Shown: positions 23,982 through 32,139 of the stretch, in pieces
Numbering within the stretch: position 1 is the stretch's first letter
How the letters are laid out: every line of letters starts with the position of its first letter
DNA from: Corythucha ciliata
Taxonomy: Eukaryota; Arthropoda; Insecta; Hemiptera; Tingidae
NCBI GenBank assembly: GCA_038030265.1
Contig: CM075939.1
Location: 20,379,253-20,443,252 of the forward strand
DNA length: 64,000 nucleotides
Direction of reading: 5' to 3'
Notes under the pieces: generated by a model
Told to the model about the DNA's origin: nothing
Database searches by the model: none
The model's input: only the letters and a program-made list of their open reading frames with translations
Made by a program: the position numbers and the translations under genes

Positions 23982-26699
23982 CCACAACGAGGGAAGACAG
24001 ACAATGTTGGCTCCTCCGGCTACAGCTTTTTGCATGCACCAGGGCCGTTTTCAAGGGGTAGGCAGGGTAGGCGACCGCCTAGGGGCCCCGACCCATGGGG
24101 GGGCCCCCGGCTTGAAATACAAATAATCACAAAATAATCGTTCAGGAGTTACACTCGGCTTAATTTTTACAATTTTGAGGAACTTCTGTTGAAACGATTA
24201 AAAATCGTGTTCTAAAATGCCCAAGCCCAGAAAATAATGATTCGAAAATCCGGGACATTTGGGTTTTACAGAGCTAAAAATCCGAATAATTTGGTTTTTG
24301 AAGAATTCAGCCGCACGAAATTGTATTTTTCAACCATGAAAATCCGCGAAATTGGCTTTGAAGGCGCCTTATCCACAAAAAGGGGTCTTGAAAGATCCAA
24401 ACATGTGAAAGTGAAATTGGTGTATTTAAGCTAAACACCTGAAATGTCCATATTAAATAGCCAAATCCAAGAAATTTGGTTGCTAAAGTGGACAAAACCG
24501 TAGGTTTTAAAAGAAGAGAAATCTTCGCAATTGACGGCTTCAAAGGGATCAAATTCTGGAAATTCGATTTTTAAAGATCCCGCGAAATTGCTTTTCCGAA
24601 TGAGGGGAAACCTCGCGAAATTGCCTTTGAAGAAGACATAATTAAAAATCAGGTTATGTGAGTGACAATGATACGCAAAATTTGGGCTCTGGAAGTGTCC
24701 AAAACAGTTAAATTTTGTTTTAGAAAGAGGCGAGATCCGCAAAATCACGCTTTACAATGAGGCAATGACCTAGAAATTTCTAATTTAAATGGGCGAAATT
24801 CGTGAAGTTGGTTTTTTAAAAAGTGAGAATTTTGGCTGCAAGATGGATAAAATTAGGAAAATCTGCGACCTTTGCCATTTGGCGGCTAAAACTCGAGAAC
24901 ATTGCAAAAAATTGCTTTACAAAATTAGTCTGGTTCCCGCGTGAAATTTGAAAAAAAAAAAAAAAAAAACAGCGACGTGGAGCTGTTCTACAGCTATAAA
25001 GTCGGACAAAACCACGACTCGAGCTTCTTCGTGGCTCAAGTCTCCAAAAATCCCTGTTTCTGCCGCTCAGTTAAACGAAATTGAGAAAAGCTGCTGGTTG
25101 GAACATTTTGCGAAATGATTAGAGAAAAACTGCGAGTTTGGCATTTTGCAGTTAAAATCCCCTCCTCTCCATACTAATGGCCATACATATTCGCGACATT
25201 TTGTTTTGGCAAGATCCAAATCGGAGGCATTGTGTTTTTTAAGGAGTTAAGAACGAAAATAGTTTTTGAATTAGCCAAATCCGCGAAATCGGGTACCGTA
25301 AGTTTCATATCCGGACTAATAACGAAGAGGCCAAACTGCCGGAAGGCTTTCTTTTTAAAGACCAAAGCGCGTGAAAGTGCATTCTTGAAAGAGTTGACCT
25401 TATATGAAATTGGCATTTTGAGTGAGGCGATATTGGAATCTGTGCGTGTCAATAATCCGAAAATTAAAACCTGCGAAATTTGTTTCGAACGCACAACAAA
25501 AACGATTGTTTTAGTGGTGAGGGAGGCTTGTTGCTTACTTTTTATGTATTTTGTGGTACAGCTTGCCAGGGAGCTGAGGAGTCGTCCGTTAAGGTTAATG
25601 TCAGTAAACGGTAAACGTGCACATTTTCGCCCGTGAGAGTGTACTTTATGAAAAAATAATTGAGAGGATCATGGCTCCGCGGGTTGCGGAGCCATCGTTT
25701 AAGAAGTCAACGCCGACGGATTTTTATTTGAATAATTCCGCTTGAGTCAGCCCTATTCGACGAAAACGGAGACTTGCCAAATGCTCAGATGTGTTTGCCG
25801 TGTTTTGTCATAATCCGGCGTGGAAATTTGGGTGAAAAGCATCTGGGGAAGAACATTATATAACTCGGTAGACTTTCCAAAAAAAAACCCTTCTAAAATT
25901 ACCGGAGCCCGTCCCCTCCCCGCCCTCGTCCCTCTCACTGTTTGCCAAACGCGCACTTTAACATAACACGTGAGGAGCAGCGGGCCCTGAAGTGAGATTA
26001 TACACAGTCAGGTGCAAACTTGGCTACAACTCTCGTTAATCTTATTACCAGTTTCAAGCGTGTGGATGAAGGAGACGGAAGAGGAAGATGAAGAGGAGTA
26101 TGGAAGTTCATTTTCAAATTGAACCTCTAACTTGCTCATCCTCTCACCCTCATTCCTTCGTCTCGTAATATAAACTTGTCTATTCTCATGAGACCCTCCA
26201 CCCATGCCCCTCTTCTTGACGGTTTCGAGTGGATTTATCGGGCAAAAGCCGCAGATGTGACCCTGTCGTTTCGCTTCCCTTTCTATAATTATTACGGTTA
26301 AACTTTGAAGATTCAAGAATTGCTTTTTGCTTTGTTTCAGGGCATTGCTCGTGCTGTCCTGATGACAGTCGACCCGGTGGCACCGCCTCATCTACCTCGT
26401 CATCGTCCACAACAACAATTGGAACGGCCGGCTCAACGCCCACAACGTCCACTTCGTCAACTGTGGTAGCGGCCGCAGCGGCAGCGGCTGCGGCTGCAGC
26501 CAATTGCCATACATCGGCCGCTGAACTTCGTCGCAAGGCTCACGAACATTCGGCGGCTCTACTTCATTCGCTAGCTACTTTCCACCATTCCCTTCCTCTT
26601 CTTCCCTCCCTGTCTTCGCTTCACGCAGCGCTGAATAAAGCGACGCCACCACCTCCTCCACCGACATCGACCTCACATCTCCCCTCAACTTCTGATTAG
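3037..26699 (+). CDS. Drgx: Paired-like homeobox gene, DRGX-type (3' part, five exons)
   Basis: The gene encodes a nuclear DNA-binding transcription factor; DRGX proteins specify sensory and other neurons. Five exons join in one frame: 3037-3147, 5208-5320, 5396-5497, 21641-21741 and 26341-26699. The first starts exactly at homeodomain residue 47, a classic intron position in paired-class genes, and reads VWFQNRRAKWRKAE, so residue 50 is Gln. The last carries a CSCCPDD motif like the CSCC motif of vertebrate DRGX, then an OAR-type motif (AELRRKAHEHSAALL) near the C-terminus. The CSCC plus OAR pairing is why I prefer DRGX over ALX, PRRX, ARX or RAX. The start codon and the first 46 homeodomain residues lie upstream of the window. 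The joined part encodes about 261 residues. The third intron exceeds 16 kb. Family assignment is from memory of motifs, not a search. Confidence 0.78.
3148..5207 (+). other. DRGX intron, no recognised element
   Basis: This 2.06-kb intron lies between the homeodomain exon and the next DRGX exon. I see only AT-rich and pyrimidine-rich sequence, with no repeat array or transposon ends. The small open frames in it have no recognisable product. Confidence 0.6.
5208..5320 (+). CDS. Drgx: DRGX exon: Ser/Pro-rich linker 1
   Basis: The acceptor is tttttcag and the donor AA/gtaata; the exon enters in phase 0 and leaves in phase 2. It encodes an acidic then Ser/Pro-rich linker (VVVDDASVCSSPDPPNAND and onward) with no recognised domain. 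Frame continuity with the exons on both sides supports it. Confidence 0.8.
5396..5497 (+). CDS. Drgx: DRGX exon: Ser/Thr/Pro-rich linker 2
   Basis: The intron before it is only 75 bases (5321-5395). The first base completes a Lys codon, and the exon ends in phase 2 at GG/gtaagt, a strong donor. The residues are Ser/Thr/Pro-rich and end in HHFSLFSPFSTDG, probably a disordered trans-activation or linker region. Confidence 0.8.
5990..6270 (-). repeat. Degenerate minisatellite, family 2 (minus orientation)
   Basis: Repeats of TTTTTCTCAATTTTAGCC followed by GCGAATTAGCG recur about every 30-60 bases. This is the reverse complement of the family 2 core seen at 13285-13720. Confidence 0.7.
6300..6425. 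mobile_element. Diverged copy of the TCCAGAGCTGAAT fold-back element
   Basis: AAGCATTTCCACCCGTCTA at the left and GAAGACGGGTGTAAATGATC with CCAGAGCTGAATTTCATGC at the right match the intact fold-back element at 54243-54378. The left arm is truncated. Confidence 0.6.
6590..7110 (+). repeat. Degenerate minisatellite, family 3
   Basis: Units of about 35 bases carry the core GAAATTGCAAGTTTCGGG followed by TCTTAATTTCAGC. A block of unrelated sequence near 6975-7025 interrupts the array. Confidence 0.7.
7110..8180 (+). repeat. Family 1 minisatellite remnants with unclassified sequence
   Basis: Scattered units such as AAGAGCCAAACCCGTGA and CACAAAATTGGTT recur between 7110 and 7760 and again near 8090-8170. 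No gene is recognised. Confidence 0.5.
8331..8452. mobile_element. Small MITE with near-perfect inverted repeats of about 40 bases
   Basis: The left end GCCCCCCTATTCTGTAACTC and its right-hand reverse complement flank 122 bases. The arms continue through AACGCGTGCGTTAGCGAAA. There is no coding capacity. A truncated second copy lies at 44650-44731. Confidence 0.85.
8460..11550. other. DRGX large intron, mostly unclassified DNA with microsatellites
   Basis: Part of the 16-kb DRGX intron. A GGT-rich microsatellite spans 9800-9834 and produces the poly-Pro frame on the minus strand. A CCCCCGGGGGTGGGGG tract lies near 10668. No exon or transposon ends are recognised. Confidence 0.45.
11551..11662 (+). 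repeat. 56-base perfect tandem duplication
   Basis: The segment at 11551-11606, beginning AATACGGTCAGTTGCATTC, is repeated at 11607-11662. It directly precedes the hammerhead-like motif at 11668. Confidence 0.9.
11664..11740 (+). repeat. Interspersed repeat with hammerhead-like core, copy 1
   Basis: CTGAAGATGGCGAGCAGC followed by TAAAACCGGTCCGCG matches the copies at 23575-23640 and, reversed, 22634-22658. Here the GAAA of the core has decayed to TAAAA. A hairpin (CCGCGTC...GACGCGG) follows at once. Confidence 0.65.
11750..13280. other. Intronic DNA without recognised feature
   Basis: The open frames are low-complexity shadows, for example the G-rich segment at 12300-12420. A motif resembling a widespread transposon terminus (CAGTGCCACCTTTAGGCGGG) sits at 13193-13212. 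Confidence 0.4.
13285..13725 (+). repeat. Degenerate minisatellite, family 2
   Basis: About 12 units of roughly 30 bases carry the core AAAATTGAGAAAAAGCGCT followed by AATTCGCGGCT. It ends abruptly at a GGGGCGTAGCCAGCC motif resembling the ends of some animal DNA transposons. Confidence 0.8.
14225..14412 (+). mobile_element. tRNA-like SINE, family B, copy 1
   Basis: The element contains a pol III B-box-like GCGGGTTCGAATCCCAG at 14262-14278, then a body with CCAGACCCAAAACTTGTAAT and CTGGCTGTTCAGCTGCATG. The body is shared with 47320-47395. The tRNA part is too diverged to call a functional tRNA gene. Confidence 0.55.
14700..14885 (-). repeat. Degenerate minisatellite, family 4 (reverse orientation)
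   Basis: Four or five units (GCGAATGGGCAGTTTGGCCA and variants) are the reverse complement of the array at 640-1410. A run of 14 or more C lies shortly before it at 14521. Confidence 0.7.
15080..15560 (+). repeat. Degenerate minisatellite, family 1 (plus orientation)
   Basis: Units such as AACCGCGAAATTGGGTTTT AGC recur about every 30-35 bases. At about 15560 the array switches into the opposite orientation. Confidence 0.75.
15560..16740 (-). repeat. Degenerate minisatellite, family 1 (minus orientation, about 35 units)
   Basis: This is the longest clear array of family 1. Units read AAAACCAATTTCGCGGG then TTGGCTC-like, about 33 bases each. It forms a head-to-head inversion with the block at 15080-15560. 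Confidence 0.8.
17085..17170 (+). repeat. Conserved GTGCATTT...AAATGCAC repeat, copy 1
   Basis: A small palindrome (TAGTGCATTTCATTT...AAAATGCACTA) is followed by TTGGTCTCGTCGTGATGGTG. The same block lies directly beside both TA-flanked elements at 29211 and 43791. A fourth, partial match (TTTTGGTCTCGTTGTGATGG) is near 51270. Confidence 0.7.
17165..17540 (+). repeat. Degenerate minisatellite, family 3
   Basis: Units with GAAATTACAAGTTTCGGG and GAAATTGCGAGTTTCGAG recur every 30-40 bases, as at 6590-7110. Confidence 0.72.
18537..18640. mobile_element. Hairpin MITE A, copy 1
   Basis: Inverted arms of about 37 bases (CGTGTCAGTTACTAAGAG and its complement at the right) flank a 30-base loop. There is no coding capacity. 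The identical element recurs in the duplicate at 19976-20079. Confidence 0.88.
18671..18949. mobile_element. MITE B with GGCCCGATTTCACCAAC ends, copy 1
   Basis: The left end TTAGGCCCGATTTCACCAAC and right end GTTGGTGAAATCGGGCCTAA are inverted, with arms of about 90 bases continuing through AACTAATCACGATTA. TA flanks both ends. A second internal terminus-like motif (TAAGGCCCATTTTCACCAAC at 18780) suggests one element nested in a relative. Confidence 0.88.
19976..20079. mobile_element. Hairpin MITE A, copy 2
   Basis: This is the duplicate of the hairpin at 18537-18640, carried by the tandem duplication and not an independent insertion. Confidence 0.88.
20110..20388. mobile_element. MITE B, copy 2
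   Basis: The duplicate of 18671-18949, carried by the tandem duplication. Confidence 0.88.
20496..21640 (+). other. DRGX intron end, no recognised element
   Basis: This stretch lies between the tandem duplication and the Phe/Pro-rich exon. It is G-rich on the plus strand with purine runs. I see no repeat family or gene. Confidence 0.5.
21641..21741 (+). CDS. Drgx: DRGX exon: Phe/Pro-rich segment
   Basis: The acceptor is ttgttcacag and the donor AAAG/gtacgt. It enters in phase 2 and leaves in phase 1, matching its neighbours exactly. It reads as a Phe/Pro-rich stretch (NPPLFFPPQFGPPLFPVIK) that resembles the Phe/Pro stretch before the CSCC motif in vertebrate DRGX. It lies 16 kb beyond the previous exon, so its place in the gene rests on phase and the motif order. 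Confidence 0.72.
21742..23040 (+). other. DRGX last intron, 5' part, with a reversed SINE-like piece
   Basis: It is mostly unclassified. A hammerhead-like repeat lies reversed at 22634-22658. At 22763 starts AGGGTGACCAGACGTCCTAA, with an imperfect reverse complement within 60 bases. That motif resembles the termini of widespread DNA transposons, but no full element is visible. Confidence 0.4.
22634..22658 (-). repeat. Hammerhead-like core motif, copy 2 (intact core)
   Basis: The minus strand reads CTGAAGATGGCGAACAGCC then GAAAC. It fits CUGANGA, a three-base-pair stem II (GGC/GCC) and GAAA. Confidence 0.55.
23050..23575 (-). repeat. Degenerate minisatellite, family 1 (minus orientation)
   Basis: About 15 units carry AAAACCGAATTTCGTGG and GGCTCTTTC-like spacers. 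They translate into the shadow frames at 23057-23381. Confidence 0.78.
23575..23645 (+). repeat. Interspersed repeat with hammerhead-like core, copy 3
   Basis: CTGAAGATGGCGAGCAGCC then GAAACCGGTTCG at 23598-23626 is the best-preserved copy. It ends within ten bases of a SINE start. Confidence 0.6.
23651..23985 (+). mobile_element. tRNA-derived SINE, family A, copy 1 with (CAA)n tail
   Basis: The head GCGCGTCTCGATGGTGTAAT contains an A-box-like element, and GGGTTCGAATCC at about 23708 is the B box. A shared body of about 200 bases follows, ending GCCCCCAACAACAAC and a CAA tail of about 15 repeats. The poly-Leu, poly-Cys and poly-Thr frames here are translations of that tail. This is the most complete of four copies. 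Confidence 0.88.
24180..25480 (+). repeat. Degenerate minisatellite, family 1 (plus orientation)
   Basis: Around 35 imperfect units carry CCGCGAAATTGG and TTTTTAAAGAGCC-like spacers, with an A tract at 24951-24969. The 134-residue frame at 25232-25636 partly follows it and has no family resemblance. Confidence 0.72.
25490..26340 (+). other. End of the last DRGX intron
   Basis: No element is recognised. It runs into the acceptor tttgtttcag of the terminal exon. Confidence 0.5.
26341..26699 (+). CDS. Drgx: DRGX terminal exon: CSCC motif, poly-Ala, OAR motif, stop
   Basis: The acceptor is tttgtttcag. The exon reads GHCSCCPDD, a Ser/Thr-rich run, about twelve alanines, the OAR-like motif AELRRKAHEHSAALL, then a His/Leu-rich and Pro-rich tail before TAG at 26697-26699. 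OAR motifs sit near the C-terminus of paired-like homeodomain proteins and restrain activation. The poly-Ala run is coded by mixed GCN codons, as expected for selected protein sequence. Confidence 0.88.
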
Positions 26700-27075
26700 A
26701 TTAATTTATTCTACCGTACTCCCTAATCCAAGCCAGTATTAACTACGATTAGTCGTTGAAATGTTGATTATCTAAAAAAAAAATAAATAAAAAAAAAAAA
26801 AAAAAAAAAGGTTACTGCCGAACCTTCTAAAAATAAGCGGTTTAACGTAGCATAAACATAGCGTTTTAAGAGTGCAATGTAGTTAATAGTATTTACAAGT
26901 AATTGTATCTACCCCTTCACCCTTTCACATTGAACATCATAAACTGTTTCAATATCAAACAAATTCTAGTGACAATATTAAAGACCAAAATAGAATAAAT
27001 CAATGTAAAAACCATTATGACTATAGTATGTTACTCCACATTTTAAAACCCGCAGCAGTATCAATAAAAAGTACA
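26700..27075 (+). promoter_or_regulatory. Probable 3' UTR and poly(A) signals of DRGX
   Basis: An A-rich tract at 26774-26809 includes AATAAATAA about 80 bases after the stop codon. A second candidate signal, CAATAAAAAG, lies near 27062. The true cleavage site cannot be chosen from sequence alone. Confidence 0.35.
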
Positions 27076-27479
27076 ACTTAATTCTTCACTCTACTTTTTT
27101 GTCGTTGTAAAACCCAAAACATATAATAGGTACTGTGAGTTATCAACAATCTCGGATAGGTAAGTTCAATCTTTACAGTTAACAACTTTTTATTTTACAT
27201 TATTATTGCAAGTAAAGAGAGTGCAATAAGTAGGCGAGTACAAGAAGTGAACCTACAGGGGGAAAATGTACTTAACTGGAACATTACAGCCTCTCGAAAA
27301 TGGACGGTGAACCTGGGCAAAAGGGGAAAAAATAAAAATTAATGCACAAGAAAACAACGTTGAATTCGTCTAAGATCACAAAGAATGTGAACCCCAAATT
27401 CGGTCACAGAATGAGATTATTTGGCCCAAAATTAGGCAACTATTCGCCCCTAGGATTTTTTTTTTTTTTTTTTTCTTGT

Positions 27480-27830
27480 TCGAACCTTGGTCGGGTAAAC
27501 ATCGGAGTGTTTAAAAGTTATTGTGAAAGGTGCGAGTCATCGGGCTCGGAAGGAGGCAGATACGCGCTCCTAATGGATGAAGACGGCGAACCTGACTGTA
27601 CTAAGAGCTTGGACCTGGATGAGTACAATGATAGTCTTCTAGCTCTAGTCAAAGCCCTGTGCAGCCCAAGCAATCCAAAGTACACTAAGTGGATCTTTGG
27701 GAGAAAATGAACAATCTCAAGAGCGTCATCAAGGATTTGTGCACGTGCTTGAAGGGCTGTGCCGCGAATCTTAAAGAAGCAAGAGATGAAGTTAAGTCGT
27801 TGAAAACGGTCATAAACCCTGATTCTCGGT
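27480..27830 (+). pseudogene. Possible decayed coding fragment with coiled-coil character
   Basis: Two adjacent frames, split by an apparent frameshift near 27700, read acidic then heptad-like sequence (DLDEYNDSLLALVKALCSP, then NLKSVIKDLCTCLKGCAAN and NLKEARDEVKSLKTV). Composition looks coding and unlike the flanking repeats. I do not recognise the family. A retrotransposon ORF1 fragment is one possibility. Confidence 0.35.
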
Positions 27831-28215
27831 TAAAATTCAGAAAAAGTGCTAATTGGTTGCTAAAATTGAGAATATTGGCCCTTGACCAGCTAAAATTCAA
27901 AAAAACGCTGATTCAGTGCTAAAATTGAGAAAAAAGAGCTGATTCGGGGATAAATTGAGCGATACGAATTCACGGACAAATTAAGGAAAAGCGCTCAATC
28001 TAGCTATAATTGAAAAATCGGAAATTCACGGTTTCCGGTGACAACTTCGCGGTTAAAATGAAACAAAGCGCTAATTCGCGGCTAAAATGAAGAAAAAGCG
28101 CTGATTCACAGTGAAAATTTATTAAATTTACGTTTTCTAACGGCCAATTCACGTCTGAGACAAAGTGCTAATCTGTTAGTTCGTGTCTAATAAAAAAAAC
28201 GCTGCGAATTATCGA
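27825..28215 (+). repeat. Degenerate minisatellite, family 2
   Basis: About 10 units with CTAAAATTGAGAAAA and GCGCTAATTCGCGG. It runs directly into the longer repeat at 28225-28510. Confidence 0.75.
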
Positions 28216-28224
28216 ACTATGCCT

Positions 28225-28515
28225 TATTAAGTTTATGGGTTTATTATTCAGGGATGTAGTCAAATCCGGCTTGAAATTACAAAAAAATCGACACCCCACA
28301 CCCCTATGATCCCAAATCCTTTGAAAATCCTTTGAAAAATAACCCCAGGGCGTTATTTGATCAAACTGGTCAGATGTTACGACCATCTAGACCCCAAATG
28401 GAGTCTATGTGCGAAAGAACGGGTTTTTTCGAGCAATCCTAGGGCAAGATATGGCCCGGACGGCGGACGGACATTATTTTTTATTTCAGATTTGGATTCT
28501 ATACGCACTTTGAAA
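28225..28515 (+). repeat. Long interspersed repeat X, copy 1
   Basis: Shared with 38020-38260: AAAAATCGACACCC, then TTTTTTCGAGCAATCCTAGG and GCAAGATA.GGCC, then GACGGCGGACGGACATT. Both copies follow a family 2 array at once. A weaker relative (GACGGACGACGGACGACAG) is at 59555-59640. Confidence 0.72.
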
Positions 28516-29070
28516 CGTAAAACTACAAATTTTGAGGGGGGGGGGGCTCAAAAAATTGTTTTGCGGTACGATTAAAAAGACTTATTATTGAGATATAATA
28601 AGTCAAAAATTGCTAATGAGGGAGTAACACATTTTCCAAAATCATGCTGTCGTGATAGCTTGGGTACCAAAACTCATGAAAACACGATCCGTCCAAATAA
28701 AATCAGACCTATATTTCTTTAATAATTTTTTTTTTTAAATTGGGTTGCGGGACCCATTTGAAATAGGCTAGATTGACTGATGACGTAATAACAGCATTCG
28801 CATGACCTTCACAATACCTTCCCACAAATCAAACAATAGGACTTAAGATAATGGTTGGACAAGAAGCGCTCAGTCATGATGCCGGGGGTTGGAAGGGGTC
28901 ACAACCCTTTAACTACGTCACGAGTCACAGACCAGCCTTCAAGGTAACAAAACAAATTACCAAGTTTTATTATTTCGCTATAAATCGAAAACAGTCCTTT
29001 ACGCACTAATATTCAATCCCTGGTCATTTTTAATCATTTTCTTGCGAAAAAAAAATGTTTCCAGCGATTG

Positions 29071-29210
29071 TAGTGCATTTCATTCAAAAAATGCACTATT
29101 GGTCAAGCCCTGATGGTGGCAAATATGGGTCATGATACATTTTTTTCACGTTTCAGAACCTGTAGAACACGAATCCAAGGTCGGTTCGATTTCATATATG
29201 TATATATACA
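29071..29210 (+). repeat. Conserved GTGCATTT...AAATGCAC repeat, copy 2
   Basis: It runs from TAGTGCATTTCATTC through ATGGGTCATGATACATTTTT and GTTTCAGAACC.GTAGAACACG to the end of the mariner-like element at 29211. It matches 43657-43788 over about 130 bases. Confidence 0.8.
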
Positions 29211-30994
29211 CACGGGGTGATTCAGGAGGAATGTGACAAACTTACACAGGTGATAGTGCGTACCTGGACGCACAAAAACCGTCAAATAGACGCATAGCCG
29301 AAAATGCTTTGGTTACGAGATATGAGCAATTTCCTGTTTTTTTCTAGTTGCATTACTTTTTACGGTAATTGTCGTGTTCACGGCTCACCGTAGGTCGTTA
29401 GACAAAAAATGACGGTGGATTCGGAAAGAGGACAAAATCCTGTTCCTGAAACCATCGTGAAAATCAAAAAATGTCGCTTGCACGTGGCTATTTCAGGCTT
29501 GTGAAAAGTGAAAAAAGTAGTTTTTTCGAACATCTGATAAATTTCACATCAGTATCAATCAGCTGCTAGTGCACGCATCGACGGGTAAAGTTGTGGAAAA
29601 CTACCCCGTTCTATGTAATTTCGAACGGTGTCCTGATAGTTGAAGTTTGCGACCCTCCAACTATAGCAATCAAGTTCCAGTGCAAAAAAATGTAACTTGC
29701 TTTGATAAAACAAACCGAATAGATCAGGGTAAATGTCCTTTCCTTAGGGTCTTGTGTTCCTCCGAGTATGCTCCCCTCAATGCTTGAAGTAAAAGCAAGA
29801 ATTCAATTCACTACGCGAGCATCACCATGAGTGGCGCCGTGGATGAACTGCTACGTTAGGACTTGAACGGGGACTTGGCCATTTTATCTCATCAGAATCA
29901 GCTCAGCTCAGCATATTTTGGGCGAGGAGGACCAATTAACTGGTCTGCGAGGCCTCCTGACCTAACGTTCCTCGATTACTGTCTCAAACAGTGGATGAAA
30001 ACAATTGTATACGAACACAAGCCCAGCAAACGTGAGGAGCTGATCAACAAGGTTGTGGCCTGTGCTGAATCGATCAGACAACGACACGCCAAAATTCATC
30101 AAGCCACCAGAGCTTTACAGAAAAGAGCGTCCGAGTGTCCACAAGGGGGGAGGGGCGTTGAACACTTAATTAAATGATGTTATTTTGTTATTTCAACTTA
30201 AGGTTGTTACTGTAAATTGATATCATACAAGTTGGAGGGACAAACGATATACAATGCACTCCGTGAATGAGATATGAGTGTACAACGGGTACCGGCTGAA
30301 TCTGATAAGGTGAAATGTCAAAGTCCATAATTATCACCCTAACGCTGTTCATCCACCACCTACCACCTCAACTCACATTCCATATATGGAAAACCTCGTT
30401 GTCAATTGAATCCTAACTTCAGGCATTGAGAGGAGCATGATCGTATGAACGCAATACCCCAAGGAAAGGACATTTACCCTGACCTATTCGGCTTATTTTA
30501 ACAAAGCAAGTTTACATTTTTTTGCACTGGAAGTTGATTGCTATAGTTGGAGGGTTGCAAACTTCAACTATCAGACACCGTTCGAAAGTACACAGAACGG
30601 GGTAGTTTTCCACAACTTTACCCGTCGATGCGTGCACTAGTAGCTGATCGATACTGATGTAAAATTTATCAGGTATTTGAAAAAAACTACTTTCTTAACT
30701 TTTCACATGGCTGAAATAGCCACGCGCAAGCGACATTTTTTGATTTTCATGGTGGTTTCAGGAACAGGATTTTGTTTTCTTTTCGAATCCACCGTCATTT
30801 TTTGTCTAACCACTAACGGTGAGCCGTGAACACGACAATTACCGTAAAAACTGATGAAACTGGGAAACAACAGGAAAATGCTCATATCTCGTGACCAAAG
30901 CATTTTCGGCTATGCGTCTATATGACGTTTTTTGTGCGTCCAGGTACGCACTATCACCTGTGCAAGTTTGTCACATGCCTCCTGAATCACCCTG
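29211..30994 (+). mobile_element. Mariner/Tc1-like element with inverted repeats over 500 bases long
   Basis: The ends CACGGGGTGATTCAGGAGG and, reversed, CAGGGTGATTCAGGAGG lie inside TATA sequence. The arms match over about 29211-29775 and 30425-30994, interrupted by small gaps. Only about 650 bases remain between them, holding the transposase remnant at 29863-30177. The arms are far longer than the 20-30 bases usual for mariner, though some Tc1 relatives have arms of several hundred. Confidence 0.88.
29863..30177 (+). pseudogene. C-terminal remnant of mariner-type transposase
   Basis: A 104-residue frame contains RGGPINWSARPPDLTFLDYC, which fits the region holding the last catalytic acidic residue in mariner-related DDE transposases. 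A helical tail and a C-terminal HL motif (GGRGVEHLI) follow. The DNA-binding part and first two catalytic Asp residues are absent, so it cannot be active. The family name rests on this block alone. Confidence 0.75.
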
Positions 30995-31149
30995 TATACA
31001 TGACCGTTTTTTGTAAGCACGATCACGGTCGCACGAAGACGGGTGGAAATGCTCGGCTCCAGAGCGGAATTTTACGTAAATAGAAAACGCCATTAGATTC
31101 GAACCCAGGCACTTGGTAATGGTGAAATTGCGACATACCGTTTAACATA

Positions 31150-32108
31150 ATGTAACTTATCTGAAAATTAACGTAATCTAAAAAGTTTTGTTCCGACAGC
31201 AGCCTGTAGGGAAAAGTGCATTTCACTCATGCGACAATCGACTCAAACCTCATAAGTTTGAATGATATCAATAAATTATGAATGAAATTTAGGACGTGGT
31301 AAAAAGTCAAAATCATAAAAATTTACTGCAGGCCCTTTTTTGGCACCAAGTCGGCGGGAAAAAATGAAGAAAATGATAAGTGTACACCATACCACAGTGA
31401 ACAGAGTCGGATGGGTTGCCTATACGATTGGAAGGGAGGATGTTGTAAGAGGAGTTATTTGCAATGAGGAAGTTTCACATTTTCCAAAAATATTTTTTTT
31501 CGATTAGGCATATCAATCTTTCCATGTAAATAGATAAATAAAAATTTAAAACCCTTCGGAAATATTTTTTTTTTATTAACAAAAGTTGGCATATTTGAAA
31601 TCCCGCCAAAACGAACATTTTCCGCTACGTAATATCCGTTGTATTCTCTGTCCTTTTCATGCCTCTAAATAGCTCATCTGTTTATCCTCCATTATTTTAT
31701 TATCGGAGAGCTCTAGTAGAAAATAAGGCAAAGAAACACAACAAACCGCTCTTCAACAGCAACGTTACAGGCGGATTTTTTTCGGAAGGCGCATATGACA
31801 CAAACATGCTAGCTGGCGTGTTTGAAATGACCTAAAACTTCAAAAATTGCGTATTTATTAACTGTTGGGTTGTTCTACGAACGGATCACGATTTATGCTC
31901 TATTTTAGCATAAATAAACCTTAAAAAATAAATTTATGAATAAGTTCTGACCCATGAAACTTCCTCATTAAAATCTTTATAGCGGCCTAAATTGCATTCA
32001 TAATTTATTGATATCATTCAAACTTATGAGGTTTGAGTCGATTGTCGCATGAATGAAATGCACTTTTCCCGACAGGCTGCTGTCAGAACATTTATTTTTT
32101 ATGTTACT
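31150..32108. mobile_element. Non-coding fold-back element, about 0.95 kb
   Basis: The left arm contains CAGCAGCCTGTAGGGAAAAG, TGCATTTCACTCATGCGAC and AACCTCATAAGTTTGAATG. The right arm is its complement, spanning 31985-32108. The arms are about 130 bases and the core has no recognisable coding sequence. Confidence 0.85.
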
Positions 32109-32139
32109 TGCTCATTCGAGAAAAAATATAACTTGAAAA

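Noticed and set aside
23737..24054. Frames with poly-Leu, poly-Cys and poly-Thr
   Set aside because: They are the three readings of the (CAA)n tail of a SINE.
25232..25636. 134-residue plus-strand frame
   Set aside because: It follows family 1 minisatellite units, has no domain and no splice or initiation context.
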